The notes beneath the pieces were generated by a model that did no database searches, had not been told where the DNA came from, and saw only the letters and a list, made by a program, of their open reading frames with translations. From Epiperipatus broadwayi (taxonomy: Eukaryota > Onychophora > Udeonychophora > Euonychophora > Peripatidae), in the NCBI GenBank assembly GCA_028023455.1, contig JAQFVV010000031.1, positions 6,552,926 to 6,616,925 on the forward strand: 64,000 bases of DNA, given 5' to 3'. Positions 36,720-51,448 of this stretch are shown in pieces (position 1 is the stretch's first letter; the number at the start of each line of letters is the position of its first letter). A program made the translations under genes and the position numbers.

Positions 36720-37219
36720 NNNNNNNNNNNNNNNNNNNNNNNNNNNNNNNNNNNNNNNNNNNNNNNNNNNNNNNNNNNNNNNNNNNNNNNNNNNNNNNNN
36801 NNNNNNNNNNNNNNNNNNNNNNNNNNNNNNNNNNNNNNNNNNNNNNNNNNNNNNNNNNNNNNNNNNNNNNNNNNNNNNNNNNNNNNNNNNNNNNNNNNNN
36901 NNNNNNNNNNNNNNNNNNNNNNNNNNNNNNNNNNNNNNNNNNNNNNNNNNNNNNNNNNNNNNNNNNNNNNNNNNNNNNNNNNNNNNNNNNNNNNNNNNNN
37001 NNNNNNNNNNNNNNNNNNNNNNNNNNNNNNNNNNNNNNNNNNNNNNNNNNNNNNNNNNNNNNNNNNNNNNNNNNNNNNNNNNNNNNNNNNNNNNNNNNNN
37101 NNNNNNNNNNNNNNNNNNNNNNNNNNNNNNNNNNNNNNNNNNNNNNNNNNNNNNNNNNNNNNNNNNNNNNNNNNNNNNNNNNNNNNNNNNNNNNNNNNNN
37201 NNNNNNNNNNNNNNNNNNN
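36720..37219. other. assembly gap (500 N)
   Basis: Exactly 500 undetermined bases, a common fixed gap size, so the real length is unknown. It stops inside a (TAA)n array, which probably caused the break. The 272-codon frame spanning it is not real. Confidence 0.98.
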
Positions 37220-39134
<1,915 letters not shown>

Positions 39135-40593
39135 GGGCTATTGATAGAAATGGTATGAATTCAGGACCATGTGTTCACTACTTAACTACTTGCCATAGAA
39201 TAAGATGTATTGAATATATGTAAGTTATATATTATGTTAAACATTATAATAGAAGAAAATATTATGAGACACTATATATTCAGAAGAATATGAGGAATTT
39301 GTGTTAATTTAATTAAAGGACTTGCATTATTGAAGAGTAAATGGGTATTAAAAACTATTCGTTTGGTTTGTTTGCTTTTTTGTGATCTAATGTATATGAT
39401 TTATGTAAATAATTAGTTAACTATGAATGAATAAGGTTTTGTTTGTAGGTGTTAGAAATGTATGAAAAAAATCATAATTTTGATGAGTGTGTAAACTATA
39501 TATAGATCATTAATTCCATTGGATTTATGTAAAGTAATATATAAACTATGGTATTCATTATATGTACATAATTATTTAATTGTTGTTAATGTGGTTTTTA
39601 TTTCTTGTATAAAAATAATATATGCATATATAAAAAGGAGAATATATATGTTAATAGGTCATATGATTGTATTAGAAAAGTATATTTTGATAAGCATAGT
39701 TCAATAACAAAGAAAATATTTATTTTTATTCAGTTGTGTAATTTCAGTTATGTTGGAATCATTAATAATTATTTGAAAACTTTATGGACAAATTTATGTT
39801 TGACCATTGTTAGGGATTACAAATAATATTGCATAAGTTATTAATACCAGTATCGTTAAACATATAATATTTTATGATCAGTTGAACAATTGAATGCAAC
39901 CAGCTTTTAGGATTTCACTTGAAATATGTGTTCCAAATGAAATTTAAATAATTCAAATTATATTTATAAATAAAATTTTATTTCAGATTACCAAAAACTA
40001 TATTTTTCGATTTCTGTACTATATATTTAAATCTACAAAGCATAGTATTTTCCAATGTCTGGAATCTTTTTTTCAATACCACTCTCTTTTTGGAATTTAT
40101 AGCATCATTAAAAATGGTTATGCTTTTAATGTATTGTCATATTGCAAGTTACCAACATTTTAAAAAATAATTAAATATTATAAAACAAAAATCCATAGCA
40201 TATATAATTGCCCAAAATAAAAAGAAGAAAAACAATGCAAGATTCATCAAGATTGATGAATATTTGTTGGACTTTTCATGACAAACAAACAAGTAAACTT
40301 TCACATGAAGTACTTTTTGATATTATAAAGATTACAAAACACAAAATAAATTGGTTACATTTTTTTTTATAAAAAAAGGAGAAATATGGTGATTACTGAT
40401 AGAAATATATTTAGAATGAACATCAAAAATTTATAAGCATCTTAAAAATATTTAATTTCAGATAGAGGATGTGATCAGTGTATGTTGCAGCATTACAGAA
40501 AATAAAAATATATAAAATACTTTTAAAAACTACTGAGAGCTATGGTACTAAATTCTATTGTGTTTCATTTAAAATGTATAAATATTTCTGTTT
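39135..40593. other. AT-rich DNA without recognisable gene
   Basis: Two overlapping frames of 62-73 codons at 39519-39826 have no recognisable domain. No repeat recognised. Confidence 0.5.
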
Positions 40594-41075
40594 TGTAATT
40601 GTGATATGAAGATAATCATTTTTATCACATGAACCATAATTAATATTCAATCAGTTATGTCAACACTAGTAAACTCTTAATACAAGTCACAAGATAAAGA
40701 TTTTTTTAAAAAAAAACAATAGTTTCTTATTTTTGTAGCAATATGTAATTATATAAGCCAATCTGAATCATTTTGAACTGAGAGTGTGAATATATTAGAT
40801 TGTGTTCCTTATATATCTATTTATTACATATTACCATTTGTGAAATAAAAACATGAATAATGTAATATTTACACACTCTCAATCCAAAATGATTAAGATT
40901 AGCCTATATAATTGCATGCAGGTACAAAAGATAAAACAGCCATTTTTATCTTTTTAATGTCTTTATCGTGTGACTTGGATCAAAAGTTTATTAGTATTTA
41001 ACATCACTCATTGAATATTAAAGTACGGTTAATCTGAGAAGAATGATTATTTTTAATATCAGAATTATAGTTTGA
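40594..41075. repeat. 480-base inverted repeat (foldback)
   Basis: Arms of about 205 bases (40594-40799 and 40861-41075) with a 60-base spacer. For instance 'aagtcacaagataaaga' on the left matches 'tctttatcgtgtgactt' on the right, and 'ctgagagtgtg' matches 'cacactctcaa'. Arms differ at many positions, so it is old. No target duplication or transposase seen. This looks like a non-autonomous foldback or MITE-like repeat. Confidence 0.75.
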
Positions 41076-41276
41076 CATTGCATTAATAAAAAAAACTTCT
41101 ACATTATTTACATTAAAATATTTGTTTTAGATAAATGCATTATGTGTGCATATAGAAATGTGAATAAATATTAAAGTTGCATAGCTTAATGTATATGTAA
41201 ATTAAATGAATGTAAACTGACAAGATTTATTAAGAAGTGGCACTCCATGTCAATAAATGGATGCATATATATATAT

Positions 41277-43013
41277 TGTACTGGTTTCGAATATGGGACC
41301 TCGAAACACCGGCCTCTTAGGCAGAGAAGAACATACTTGGAGAGAATGTATGCCCAAACTATAGCTATAAAATATATAACTAGCATTACGTTTTCAGGAC
41401 ATAGTTTCTTCTCGGCTGTTGAGTTTAACACCATGTTCAAAGCACTTTTTTTTTGTTTGTATATAGACATGGGCACCAGTTATCTATTCCAGAATGAATA
41501 AATAACTCACTTTGAGCAATGGCCACTAACTCAATGCCTAAATATCCATGACTAGCTCAGCTATTTGTAATCACTAACATATTATACATAATTAATGGCC
41601 AAAGAATTCGTAAAAGAATTGGTAAAAGGTACTGGTAAAAAGAATTGACTGACAAATAAAGTTTAATTTTAAAGACAATTTATTAACTAACATTTACTAA
41701 TTTCAAACATTTTATAATTCTAATAAAACACATGCATATTTTTAAATTAACATTTCTAAACTAGTTTAAATATTCTTGTAGATTTTAATAATAGAACACT
41801 GGTATTTATCTAATTTAACTAATAACACTATATAATGATCACACACATATTAACTCATACACTCACATCTTTAATAATAAAGTATTACATAGCATTTGGA
41901 ACTTAAACACACATATCAATAGTTCATTTTATGTATGATTATATAGTTCAAATTACTTGTCTCTGTAAGATTTATGAATTACAGCAGTGGCTACTATATA
42001 TAAAAGAAAACAATAAAATGTTTTACCTAGGATTTTTGGAACGTGGATATTGCTTGTTGTTGGCTGCTTCTGACAGAGTATATATAACCAATTAGATATG
42101 ACATTTCTTGAAGAGATTTGAGTGCTAATCTGTTGGTTTTATTTCTGGAGACAGTTGAACATTGATGGAGGATTTCTGAGATGTTATGCAGACATTATTT
42201 CATGGGCAGGTTTTGATGATTTTGTTGGACTAAAGGGCTGAAGTAAGAGCGTATATTCCCCAAAGCAGCTCAACACTGCATTTCTGTTTGTGGATATTTA
42301 ATATAAACTGCACTGTTATCTGAACTGAAGCAAGACTGTCACTGGAAACTAGGTTGAAACTGACATCCGATAAAATTCTAGCTATTTATATATGAGAAGT
42401 GTTTTTGTTTTAATAACCTCTGGCAATATGTGTTGTCGAAATTCCTAATTCTTTGACATGTTTTTGAAGATTGTTTAATTAGTAGTAGCTTTCATAAATG
42501 TGTTGTTTTTTATATCTTTAATTAGTAGCCCACCGCTGGTGTGGTTTTTTTAAAATCGTTATTTAACTTAATAGCCATCGCTGTGTTTTCCAAACATAAT
42601 TTCTTTCTAACTTTCATTTATATTTTTTTAATATTATTTTAACATGCATACATTTATTTACACTCGCAGGCACATATATAATTTATTATAATAAGCTCGA
42701 ATGAAAAGAGATTTATATTTTTTAAACTTTAAATTATTTATTTTTACAAATATTAAAAAGAAAACTCTTTACTTCCTTTTTATAAAACCTTTAGTTTAAC
42801 TTTTTCTAATGAAACACCCCTCTCCTCTTCTGATTAATTAATTTCAGCTTTTATTTCAAAAACTAACGATAGAAAACTATTTGATTCGAATTCATTTTGA
42901 AAACAAACTGTAATAAACTCTTCAACATTTAAGTTTACTTTTTTCTTTTATGAAAGATTATTTTAATAATTTTTTTAGATAAAATTATATGTGCCAATAT
43001 CAATATTGGTACA
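41277..43013 (-). repeat. 3' LTR of the LTR retrotransposon
   Basis: 1737 bases. The plus-strand left end TGTACTGG follows a short (AT)n tract and the right end is ATTGGTACA. Matches 45500-47226 through almost its entire length, with small indels. Being on the minus strand, this copy is the 3' LTR. Confidence 0.88.
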
Positions 43014-43035
43014 TTATACCGCCCTCCCTTTGAGA
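43014..43035 (-). promoter_or_regulatory. polypurine tract
   Basis: On the minus strand the sequence just before the 3' LTR reads CAAAGGGAGGGCGG and then TATAA. A purine-rich tract at this place primes plus-strand DNA synthesis in LTR retroelements. The few non-purine bases next to the LTR start are unusual but tolerated. Confidence 0.7.
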
Positions 43036-44511
43036 GTAAAATGCATCTATTTTTTGACCGTTTTATCTCTGACAACATTAAATCTTAATTTATTATTTTT
43101 TCTAAGTTTGCTTTTTTGATATCTTTTACTTTACATACCAAGGGCAATCTCCAATGATACTTTTCTTCTTTTTCTTCTGGAAACATTGTTTATAATGTTC
43201 TGAGTCCTGGATAGTGACCATGAGGACAAACTAATTTTGTGGCACAGGGATTTAATAAACGAAGCTTCGGCTACTGATTCTTTTGATCAGACTTTGACTA
43301 AGAAGAGGTCACTCCAAATGACAGGAATTTTTAACTGTCCATTTCCAACTTAGGCTTTGGAAAATGAGGTATGAGATATGGGGATTCTCCCCTGAAAAGA
43401 TATTCACGAGTTACTCTGGTTGTCCCCAGTGCACATTTTAAAAGAGGAATAATACCTGCCAATCTGTTACAGGTACTAAAATTTATCCAGTCTACAGCTT
43501 TAAACTTATTCTTATCTAAAACATTTTTATACTACCCTCATCTCTTAATTTCATCCCTTATACACTCTTAATACAACTTAGATTGACTTTATATTTATAT
43601 TAACCTTTCAATATTATTTTTAAATACACATGAACATTACTTTAACATATTTATTTATATTACATCATTACTTATAACCTCATGAACTTTATTTAAATAT
43701 TTATTTACCTTACAATACTATTCTAAACTATCACGAACATCAGTTTTTATATTTATTTATATTAATCTAATCTCGAATATTATTTTCAAACCCTTTTGAA
43801 CATTTTAAATATTAGTTTTACAATACTATTTTTAAACCATCACGGACATCAGTTTACATATTTATTTATATTACGATATTACTTTTAACCCATTACTTTA
43901 ACTTATATATTAACGTGCATGTACTCAGAAAAAAACTATTTTACTTTATTACAATTCATTCATTATTATTTTACTAGAGATTTTTTTTTTATCTTGATTA
44001 TTTTAAACAATTTATTTACATCTTTTTCTTAACTTATGGTATTCAAAACAAACTTTTATTTTAATGTGCGTTTACTCAGAAAACTATTTTATTTTACTGC
44101 TTTTCATCATTATACAAATATTTTATTGGACTTGATTACTTTAAACTATTTATTTATTTATTTATTTAATCCTACAAACTTTACTTTTAAACCATTAATT
44201 TGACCTATTTATTTATGAACATTTTTCTTAATTAATATGTGCATGGAGAAAAAAAAATCATTTATTTTACAAAGCCTCATTATTATTATTATTGCTTTCA
44301 AACATTTCATTTATTATTATTTATTTATTTTTAAATTTATTGTTTTACATTTTAAATAGAAGTTTCAGATTTAATTTATTAGATTTATTTACTTTAGAAT
44401 AATCATATTCATATTCATTGTCCATTTCCAGTCCTTTTTGTTTATTTCCTTTACTTTTCTGCCAGTTTACTAACTTTTAAACGATGTCAGGTGGTTCCTT
44501 ATTTCTTTCTA
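43036..44511 (-). other. internal region of LTR element without pol genes
   Basis: About 1.5 kb, T-rich on the plus strand (A-rich on the sense strand), with repetitive 'atttattta' words at 43590-44350. A minus-strand frame of about 60 codons (43331-43510) ends 'PYLIPHFPKPKLEMDS' then stop; it could be a leftover C terminus, but I cannot assign it. The matching plus-strand frame at 43371-43571 is its shadow. No catalytic motif of pol is found. Confidence 0.6.
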
Positions 44512-45119
44512 TTAACTCCCTTTAACCTTTTTAACTTTTTGTAAAAAGTTTTCAACGCTATCTTCTACCATGAACTTATGTCTCTCTTCTAATTTTAGGT
44601 CTACATTTGTTTCTACCTTATCAGTCACAATGCTATCTGATTTTAATTCAGCTTCATTTCCTTTATGCTTTCTTTTACTATCGCCCTTTCCTGACTTTCT
44701 TCATTCAAATCTTTCTCTACTGCTTCTATGGCTATATGATTTGTTTCTACTTCCTCCATTATTTCACCCCTCATTTCCTTCATTTCTCTAATTTCTGTTC
44801 TAACTTCATTAATTTCCTCTTTAACCTGACTAATTTCTACCTTTAATTCTGCTTTGAGTTCTAACTGGCTTTGTTTAAATTTCTGACACAATTCTTCTTT
44901 GAGGTCTTGCTGACTTTGTTTGATTTCTCATATTTCTGCTTTGAATTCTTGCTGACTTTGCTCAAATTTGTGACACAATTCTTCTTTAAACTCTTGCATC
45001 ATATTCATCATCATTTTCATCATCATTTTCATTTTAGATACTTCTTCTTTCTCTTTTTCCACTAACTGTGGATTTTTAAAATATATTGGGCTTTCTTCCA
45101 GCTCCATTTCTTTATTCAT
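44512..45119 (-). pseudogene. gag-like coiled-coil ORF of the LTR element (broken)
   Basis: On the minus strand a frame opens with ATG at 45119 ('MNKEMELEES'), about 380 bases downstream of the primer-binding site. That is where gag starts in LTR elements. It is very rich in Glu, Lys and Gln, with heptad-like repeats; the phrase 'EEL-C-KF-QSQ-E-KAE' occurs twice in tandem. This predicts a long coiled coil. A TGA at 44928-44930 and a frameshift near 44650 break it, and the reading then continues to a stop at 44512-44514, about 200 codons in all. There is no zinc knuckle (CCHC) or major-homology-like motif. It may be a truncated gag or a structural protein of a non-autonomous element. The plus-strand Phe/Leu-rich frames here are shadows. 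Confidence 0.6.
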
Positions 45120-45477
45120 AGTTACACTATTACTTTTTTTAAAAAATTATATCTTGCATTAACAAATCGAATATTATTGATTATTTATTTTTCTTACTAA
45201 GACGGAAACATACCCTGACTTCCCCCCTTTTGTCCATTTTGCTCTACCCATTCCTAATGCTTTAGCTCTGCCCAAATATCAACTGTCTGATTTAAAGGAA
45301 TGATTTATCTTAACCAATGTAAATAGCATAAATCTCTTTTCATTTAAAGAAAAAAAAGTTTTTGGTCAATTCTTTTATTTAACATTAAAACACTTTCACA
45401 TACATAATTTAGCTTTTGTATAAAAATTTTTTGAACAAGAAACAAAGTATTTAATTACTATTGTTTCTTAGGTCCAG

Positions 45478-45497
45478 CCCCAAGTTGGGTATAGCCA
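45478..45497 (-). promoter_or_regulatory. primer-binding site, tRNA-Lys-like
   Basis: Two bases after the 5' LTR end the minus strand reads TGGCTATACCCAACTTGGGG. This resembles the widespread lysine-tRNA primer site TGGCGCCCAACGTGGGG, with 'GCG' changed to 'GCTATA' and one G-to-T change. The first TGG pairs with the CCA end of the tRNA. The insertion would weaken priming in this copy. Confidence 0.65.
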
Positions 45498-45499
45498 TT

Positions 45500-47226
45500 T
45501 GTACCAGTTTCGAATATGGGTCTCAAAACACCGGCCTCTTAGGCAGATTAGAACATACTCAGAGAGTATGTATGCCCAAACGATAGCTATAAAATATATA
45601 ACTAGTATTACATTTCCAGGACATAGTTTCTTCTCGGCTGTTGAGTCTAACACCATGTTCAAAGCACTTTTTTTGTTTGTGTATAGACACAGGTGTCAGC
45701 TATCTCTTCAAAAATGAATAAATAATGCACTTTGAGCAATAGACACTAACTGAACACCTAATTATCCACAACTAGCTCAGCTATTTGTAATCACTAACAG
45801 ATTATACATAATTAATGGTGAAAGAATTAATAAAAGAATTGGTAGAAGATATTGATAAAAAGAATTGACTGACAAATAAAGTTTAATTTTAAAGACAATT
45901 TATTAACTAACATTTGCTAATTTTAAACATTTTATATTGCTAATAAAACACATATTTTTAAATTAACATTTCTAAACTAGTTTAAATATTCTTGTAGTTT
46001 TTAATAATAGAACACTGGTATTTATCTAATTTAACCAATAACACTGATATAATGATTACGCACATATTAACTCATACACTCACATATATAATAATAAAGT
46101 AGTATTACATAGCATTTGGAACTTAGGCACACATATCAATAGTTTACTTTATGTATGATTATATAGTTCAAATTACTTGTCTCTGTAGGATTTATGAATT
46201 ACAATGGTGGCTACTATATGTAAAAGAACAATAAAATGTTTACCTAGGATTTTTGGAACGTGCCTATTTCTTGTTGTTGGCTGCTTCTGACGGAGTATAG
46301 CTAACCAGTTAGATTTGACATTTCTTGAAAAGATTTGATGCTAATCCATTGGTTTTATTCCTGGAGACAGTTGAACATTGGTAGAGGATTTCTGAGCTGT
46401 TATGCAGACATTATTTCACGGGCAGGTTTTGATGATCTTGTTGGACAAAAGGGCTGAAATAAGAGTGTATATTCCCAAAAGCTTCTCAACACCACATTTC
46501 TGTTTCTGGATACTTAATATAAACTGCACTGTTATCTGAACTGAAACAAGACTGTCACTGGAAACTAGGCTGAAACTGACATCCGATAAAAATTTTGGGT
46601 ATTTATATACGCGAAGTGTTTTTGTTTTAATATCCTCCAGCAATATGTGTTGTCAAAATTCCTAATCCTTTGACAACGTGTTTTTGAAGATTGTTTAATT
46701 AGTAGTAGCTTTCATAAATGTGTTGTTTTTATATCTTTAATTAGTAGCCCACCGCTGGTGTGGTTTTTTTTAAATCGTTATTTAACTTAATAGCCATCGC
46801 TGTGTTTTCCAAATATAATTTCTTTCTAACTTTCATTTATATTTTTTTAATATTATTTTAGCATGCATACATTTATTTCCACTTGCACACACATATATAA
46901 TTTATTATAATAAGCTTGAATGAAAAGAGATTTATATTTTTTAAACGTTAAATTATTTATTTTTACAAATACTAATAAGAAAACTTTTTACTTCCTTTTT
47001 ATAAAACCTTTAGTTTAACTTTTTCTAATGAAACACCCCTCTTTCCTTCTGATTAATTAATTGCAGCTTTTATTTCAAAAACTAATGATAGAAAACTATT
47101 TGATTCTTATTCTTTTCGAAAACAAACTGTAATAAACTCTGCAACATTTAAGTTTACATTTTTTTTTATGAAAGGTTATTTTAATATTTTTTTTAGATAA
47201 AATTATGTGTGCCAATATCAATATAT
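45500..47226 (-). repeat. 5' LTR of the LTR retrotransposon
   Basis: Starts TGTACCAG on the plus strand and matches 41277-43013. The last 'ttggtaca' is missing: after 'gccaatatcaatat' the sequence passes into (AT)n, so the outer end was lost or overwritten by microsatellite growth. It would carry the promoter; no clear TATA box can be told apart in such AT-rich DNA. Confidence 0.85.
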
Positions 47227-47257
47227 ATATATGATATATAAAAATGCAAATTTTTGT

Positions 47258-47259
<2 letters not shown>

Positions 47260-47301
<42 letters not shown>
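47260..47301. repeat. (AT)n microsatellite
   Basis: About 42 bases of AT, immediately followed by TGTAACTGATGG at 47302, another (AT)n/TGTA junction. Confidence 0.95.
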
Positions 47302-47304
<3 letters not shown>

Positions 47305-49130
47305 AACTGATGGAATTTGATCAATGCTGGGTGATGGGTAGAATGATTAATCTGATCTTATGAAAAATCTAAAATCTAATTTAAATTAATCTAGTCTAAC
47401 TCAATCAGGTCGCTGTTATATAATAAACCATCACAAAGCACAAATAATCTCTCTTAAAGTCTAATTTGTCTAAGCTATATGTGAAACAAAAGAATAATGA
47501 GATTATCTGCTCCAGACATCAACAAATCCATCACAATTACAATGTGAACTGCAATGAGCAGTCAAACCATCTACTATTGCCCTAGACAATAATATATGAT
47601 TAGGTTAACTACTTGATTATCAATCTAATGAAAATCAAATCCAATTAATAACTAAAGCAGATTCCAATATATATTTTATTAGCCTATTACTATTGTAGTA
47701 ATTTAAATCTACATCATTATTTAAAGATGCTGCATTTTATCTTAATGGATAAGCTTCTAAGTACCTATAATTGTATTTTACAAAACATTTTTACATATAG
47801 ACACTATTTAAATATCCAAACAAAATAATACTTGACTCAAATACATATCTAGTTTAATAAACTTTTAATAGAAAGTATAAACATTCCTGTCAATAAGCGA
47901 TACACAATTCTTTCTACTCTAATCTTTAATTAATAATTTTCTATTGACATCAACTGGTTTTAATATCATTTTATAAACACTTTGAAAATTTATGCACTCA
48001 TTTAAATGTTTTAAACAAATTAATCTATGTCTAGTTTACTAAGAAGCTATAAAATAATATATAAATAATTTATTCATATCTTCCAATAAAGTAATACTTA
48101 ATTATTGCTTCGTTTATGTGTTAAGATAGAATACTCCACAAAGACTTATTAGCTATTTTCTATCTTTATAATGTCCAATCATATTATATAAAAGATATGT
48201 TAAGTGTCCATTGGATGTCCATCGACCTATAATAATAAATATCATCTATTTAAACCTTCAAATAAATGAATATGAAATTGGTTGACAATAATTAAAATAT
48301 ATGATTATAATTTAGATTTATCCCAATTTAAAGAAAATATTTTAGTAAACTATTCAACAAAGTTTGTACTCTTTATTCTAGAGAAATTTTAAAAATTTCT
48401 GACTGGTTCTGAACCAATGATAAAGCATGATCTATTTAGATTTTTATGACAGAATCAAACAAACATAGAAATGATTGACTTTGTAATATTAACTAAGATA
48501 AATGATAATATATATAATATTCGAATGCAAATATAAATATAAAATTCATATGGGAATAAAATAAAATACTAATATGCAAAACACACCATATCTTATATTT
48601 AGGTCACTTACCAAGCTGAGTTTGAACCTTGTCATTTAAATATCTAAGTCATCTTATTCAATCCAAATAATAATAATAAAAAAATTAAGGGAGTCTTAAA
48701 ATTTGAATCACTCAATTTATTTGATTATATGAAAGAAAATTGGCAAGATTAATAACAAAATACATAGAAATTAATTTATATTTCAGATTGTTTGAATAAA
48801 TAAAAATGATAAAATTACTATGTGTATCTCTACATGTGTTGCGGAAACAATAATGACATAGAAAAATGAATGAATGAATGGAGAGACTTTTGGATATCTT
48901 ACTAAAATTTTTTATATATAACAGATACCAAAGATATGAAATAGGAGGGGATTGAAGTCTATTTGTTTATCAAAATAATAACCGATACATGAATATAAAA
49001 TAATATGATATATTTGAATCTCTTGTCTATTCGATGTTTTAACTAAATTTTATACATGCAAGCATCAAATCATATACTAAAAAAAAAAAAACAACAACAA
49101 CATCGAATTGTGTTAATATATATATATATA
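47302..49130. other. anonymous DNA, possibly an undelimited element
   Basis: The stretch starts TGTAACTG right after (AT)n, like the element ends elsewhere in this window, and continues for about 1.8 kb without microsatellites to an (AT)n at 49116-49130. I find no matching TTACA end, no second copy and no coding sequence, so the element is only suspected. Confidence 0.3.
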
Positions 49131-49151
49131 TTGTTAATCATTTGAACTTTT

Positions 49152-49182
<31 letters not shown>

Positions 49183-49210
49183 TTAGACAAAAAGTTCAAA
49201 TGATTAACAA
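49131..49210. repeat. perfect 26-bp hairpin with (AT)n loop
   Basis: TTGTTAATCATTTGAACTTT... (49131-49156) and its exact reverse complement (49185-49210) flank an (AT)n loop of 28 bases. No mismatch in 26 pairs. A second (AT)n lies just to the left. Possibly a very small MITE-like foldback, or an inverted duplication seeded by the microsatellite. Confidence 0.9.
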
Positions 49211-51338
49211 GGAATCTCTCCAATCATTTTTATTCAATAAATTCTATTACTCTTAAAGATAATTTAAATAAAATACAAATAATCCTTTTTAAATACATGT
49301 AAAAAAATTAATACCGCACATTTATATATATATATATATAAATCATACCATATGTAATAGTTTGTCCATTTTCTCTATTTATTTGTCCATTGCAATTTAC
49401 TTATCCTCAGTTTCTATGACGCAAATAGAAGTTTATTTCTCAGAAAAGATAAGTCAAAGTTTATAATGCTTCACTAACAGTCCTTTTTCTTTCCAAAGAG
49501 GAGAGTACAATTTAATTAGCCTTTTTTTTTATGATGCAAATTATTCCAGTTGATCCTGTGTTCCTTAGCTCGTGACATGATATTTATCCAATTTCAACGG
49601 TGGTTATACACCAAACTTTAAACCAAAAATATCTTTGTTTTTACAACTAAAATAGCCGATTTTTATATAAAGCATTTTTTTTAATATAGGTTTTTTTTTT
49701 TTTACATTTTGCTGCCATTACCCTTTGGAAATCCTTCACAACTGCCCTTCAAATGATTGAACGGGCAGATAATTGAAGTTTATTTTTTCATGTTTTATGG
49801 TTTAACAGTTTAAAAAAATATTGAAAAACTTTTATTTGTAAGAACCTAAAAAATACATCCATCTGTGGAAATCACAAAAAGATGATAGCTTCTTTTATAG
49901 TCTGTTGGCTTCTATTTATGTGTTCTCTTTCTGACATTCTGGTATCATAACAACCACTGAATACTACTCAAATAAATCTCAATGCCAAACAATTTTTTTA
50001 CAACAGTTTTTGTGTGGTTTGTAATGTAAGTTTGGAGAAAAGATACATGGAAATTAAATCCAAATTCGATTATGTTTTTCCTATTATTTGTAATCCAAAT
50101 TACAAAATTGATATAACAATCTTTATTCACTTTATAAACACAAATAATTTACACATATATATTTTTATAATAATAATATTTTTTTAAAATTAATTTATAA
50201 ACAAATATACATAACACAAAAACATTGATTTATATGTAATAATGTTACTATGGTGACTGCATTAATATACATGAAATATGTAAGATAATATCGATCCTAT
50301 TTAAGTAAACTTATATTGTACTGAATTGTTTTCAAAATTTATTTATTTACCCATATGTTTTTCTTAGGTTTGATTATAGCGAATTTATTATTTTAAAGCT
50401 AGAATCAATAGTAAACAATTCTATTTAAAAGCTTTAGGTTGCCATGGTGATAAATTTAAATCTATATTTCCAAGATCTTCCATTATCTATCAATCAAGCA
50501 CAAGAAAAATCAAACAAGATCAACAAACTTCTTTATTTTTTTTTAAATACCTTGATCATTAATTCTTCAACTGCCTCTTATGAGGCATCTCGTCGACATC
50601 TGAAATCACTCTAATTCTGCTAGTTCTTATGCTAAAATATTCGTTTGACAGGTATTGATTAGGTTTTTAAAAGTTCTGTAAGATGGTGCCCTCTTCCAAA
50701 TTATTTTACAAGTAAAAAATCAAAAAAACCACATTTTAAACTAAACAAAGAAAGAACCTTGTCAGTGATTGGTTGTCAGCCAGCTCTTAGCCGAAAAAGA
50801 CATTCTGATTGGCTGGAAAGAACAAAGAAACTGCCTGATCAAAGAAAATAAAGAAAAACACTGAGATTTTCATTTCGAATGCAATTTAAGTATTAAAAAA
50901 ATATAATTTGAGAAATTAAACTAGTTTTTTAAAAAATATACCAAAAAAACAAAATTATTTTCAAAAAATATTGAAGATTTTAGTAAAAATATTTAAGATT
51001 TAGCAAAAAGAAATCTTTACTTTTCGATAACATAAAGTTGAAAAAAAGCGTTTGCATCAGCACTTTTTTATTTAGACATTCACTTTATATTTGCCGAAAT
51101 TGAATATATTTTATAATAAATAAATAGCAATTTATTTTTGAAAGAACTTTCATTATCTTTCATAACCTGAAAAATTAGTAATATACTTTTTATAAACGTA
51201 TCTGATTTGAATTTAATATTATAGGTGAATATGTTTTAACAATAGGCTTTGTCTTCAGTTTGTGAGTTGGCAAATTAAAAGATTTGATTTTTACCTCATA
51301 CAACCAATAATATAATTAGTGGTTTAAGGGTTAATCTG

Positions 51339-51340
<2 letters not shown>
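49211..51340. other. AT-rich DNA without recognisable gene
   Basis: Short (AT)n at 49323-49340. The section 50560-50840 is less AT-rich but has no open frame or repeat signature. A 61-codon minus-strand frame (49945-50130) is not convincing. Confidence 0.5.

Positions 51341-51417
<77 letters not shown>
51341..51417. repeat. (AT)n microsatellite
   Basis: About 77 bases of AT, left of the inverted-repeat-flanked Penelope-like fragment. Confidence 0.96.
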
Positions 51418-51419
<2 letters not shown>

Positions 51420-51448
51420 GTCCAGGAGCTTCTATGTAATAAAAATAT

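Larger units (their letters stand above)
41277..47226 (-). mobile_element. non-autonomous LTR retrotransposon (LARD-like)
   Basis: Two long direct repeats, at 41277-43013 and 45500 to about 47226, flank a 2.5-kb internal region. On the minus strand the LTR starts TGTACC and ends GGTACA. The primer-binding site follows the 5' LTR (about 45480-45497) and a polypurine tract precedes the 3' LTR (43014-43035). The internal part holds only a broken gag-like coiled-coil frame. No protease, RT, RNase H or integrase motif is present, so it would need enzymes supplied by another element. Both outer edges lie in (AT)n. By eye the LTRs differ at several positions per hundred, so the insertion is not recent. 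A related solo LTR lies at 58985. Confidence 0.85.

Noticed and set aside
44570-45065. Plus-strand Phe/Leu/Ser-rich frames resembling membrane proteins
   Set aside because: Shadows of the Glu/Lys-rich coiled-coil frame on the minus strand.
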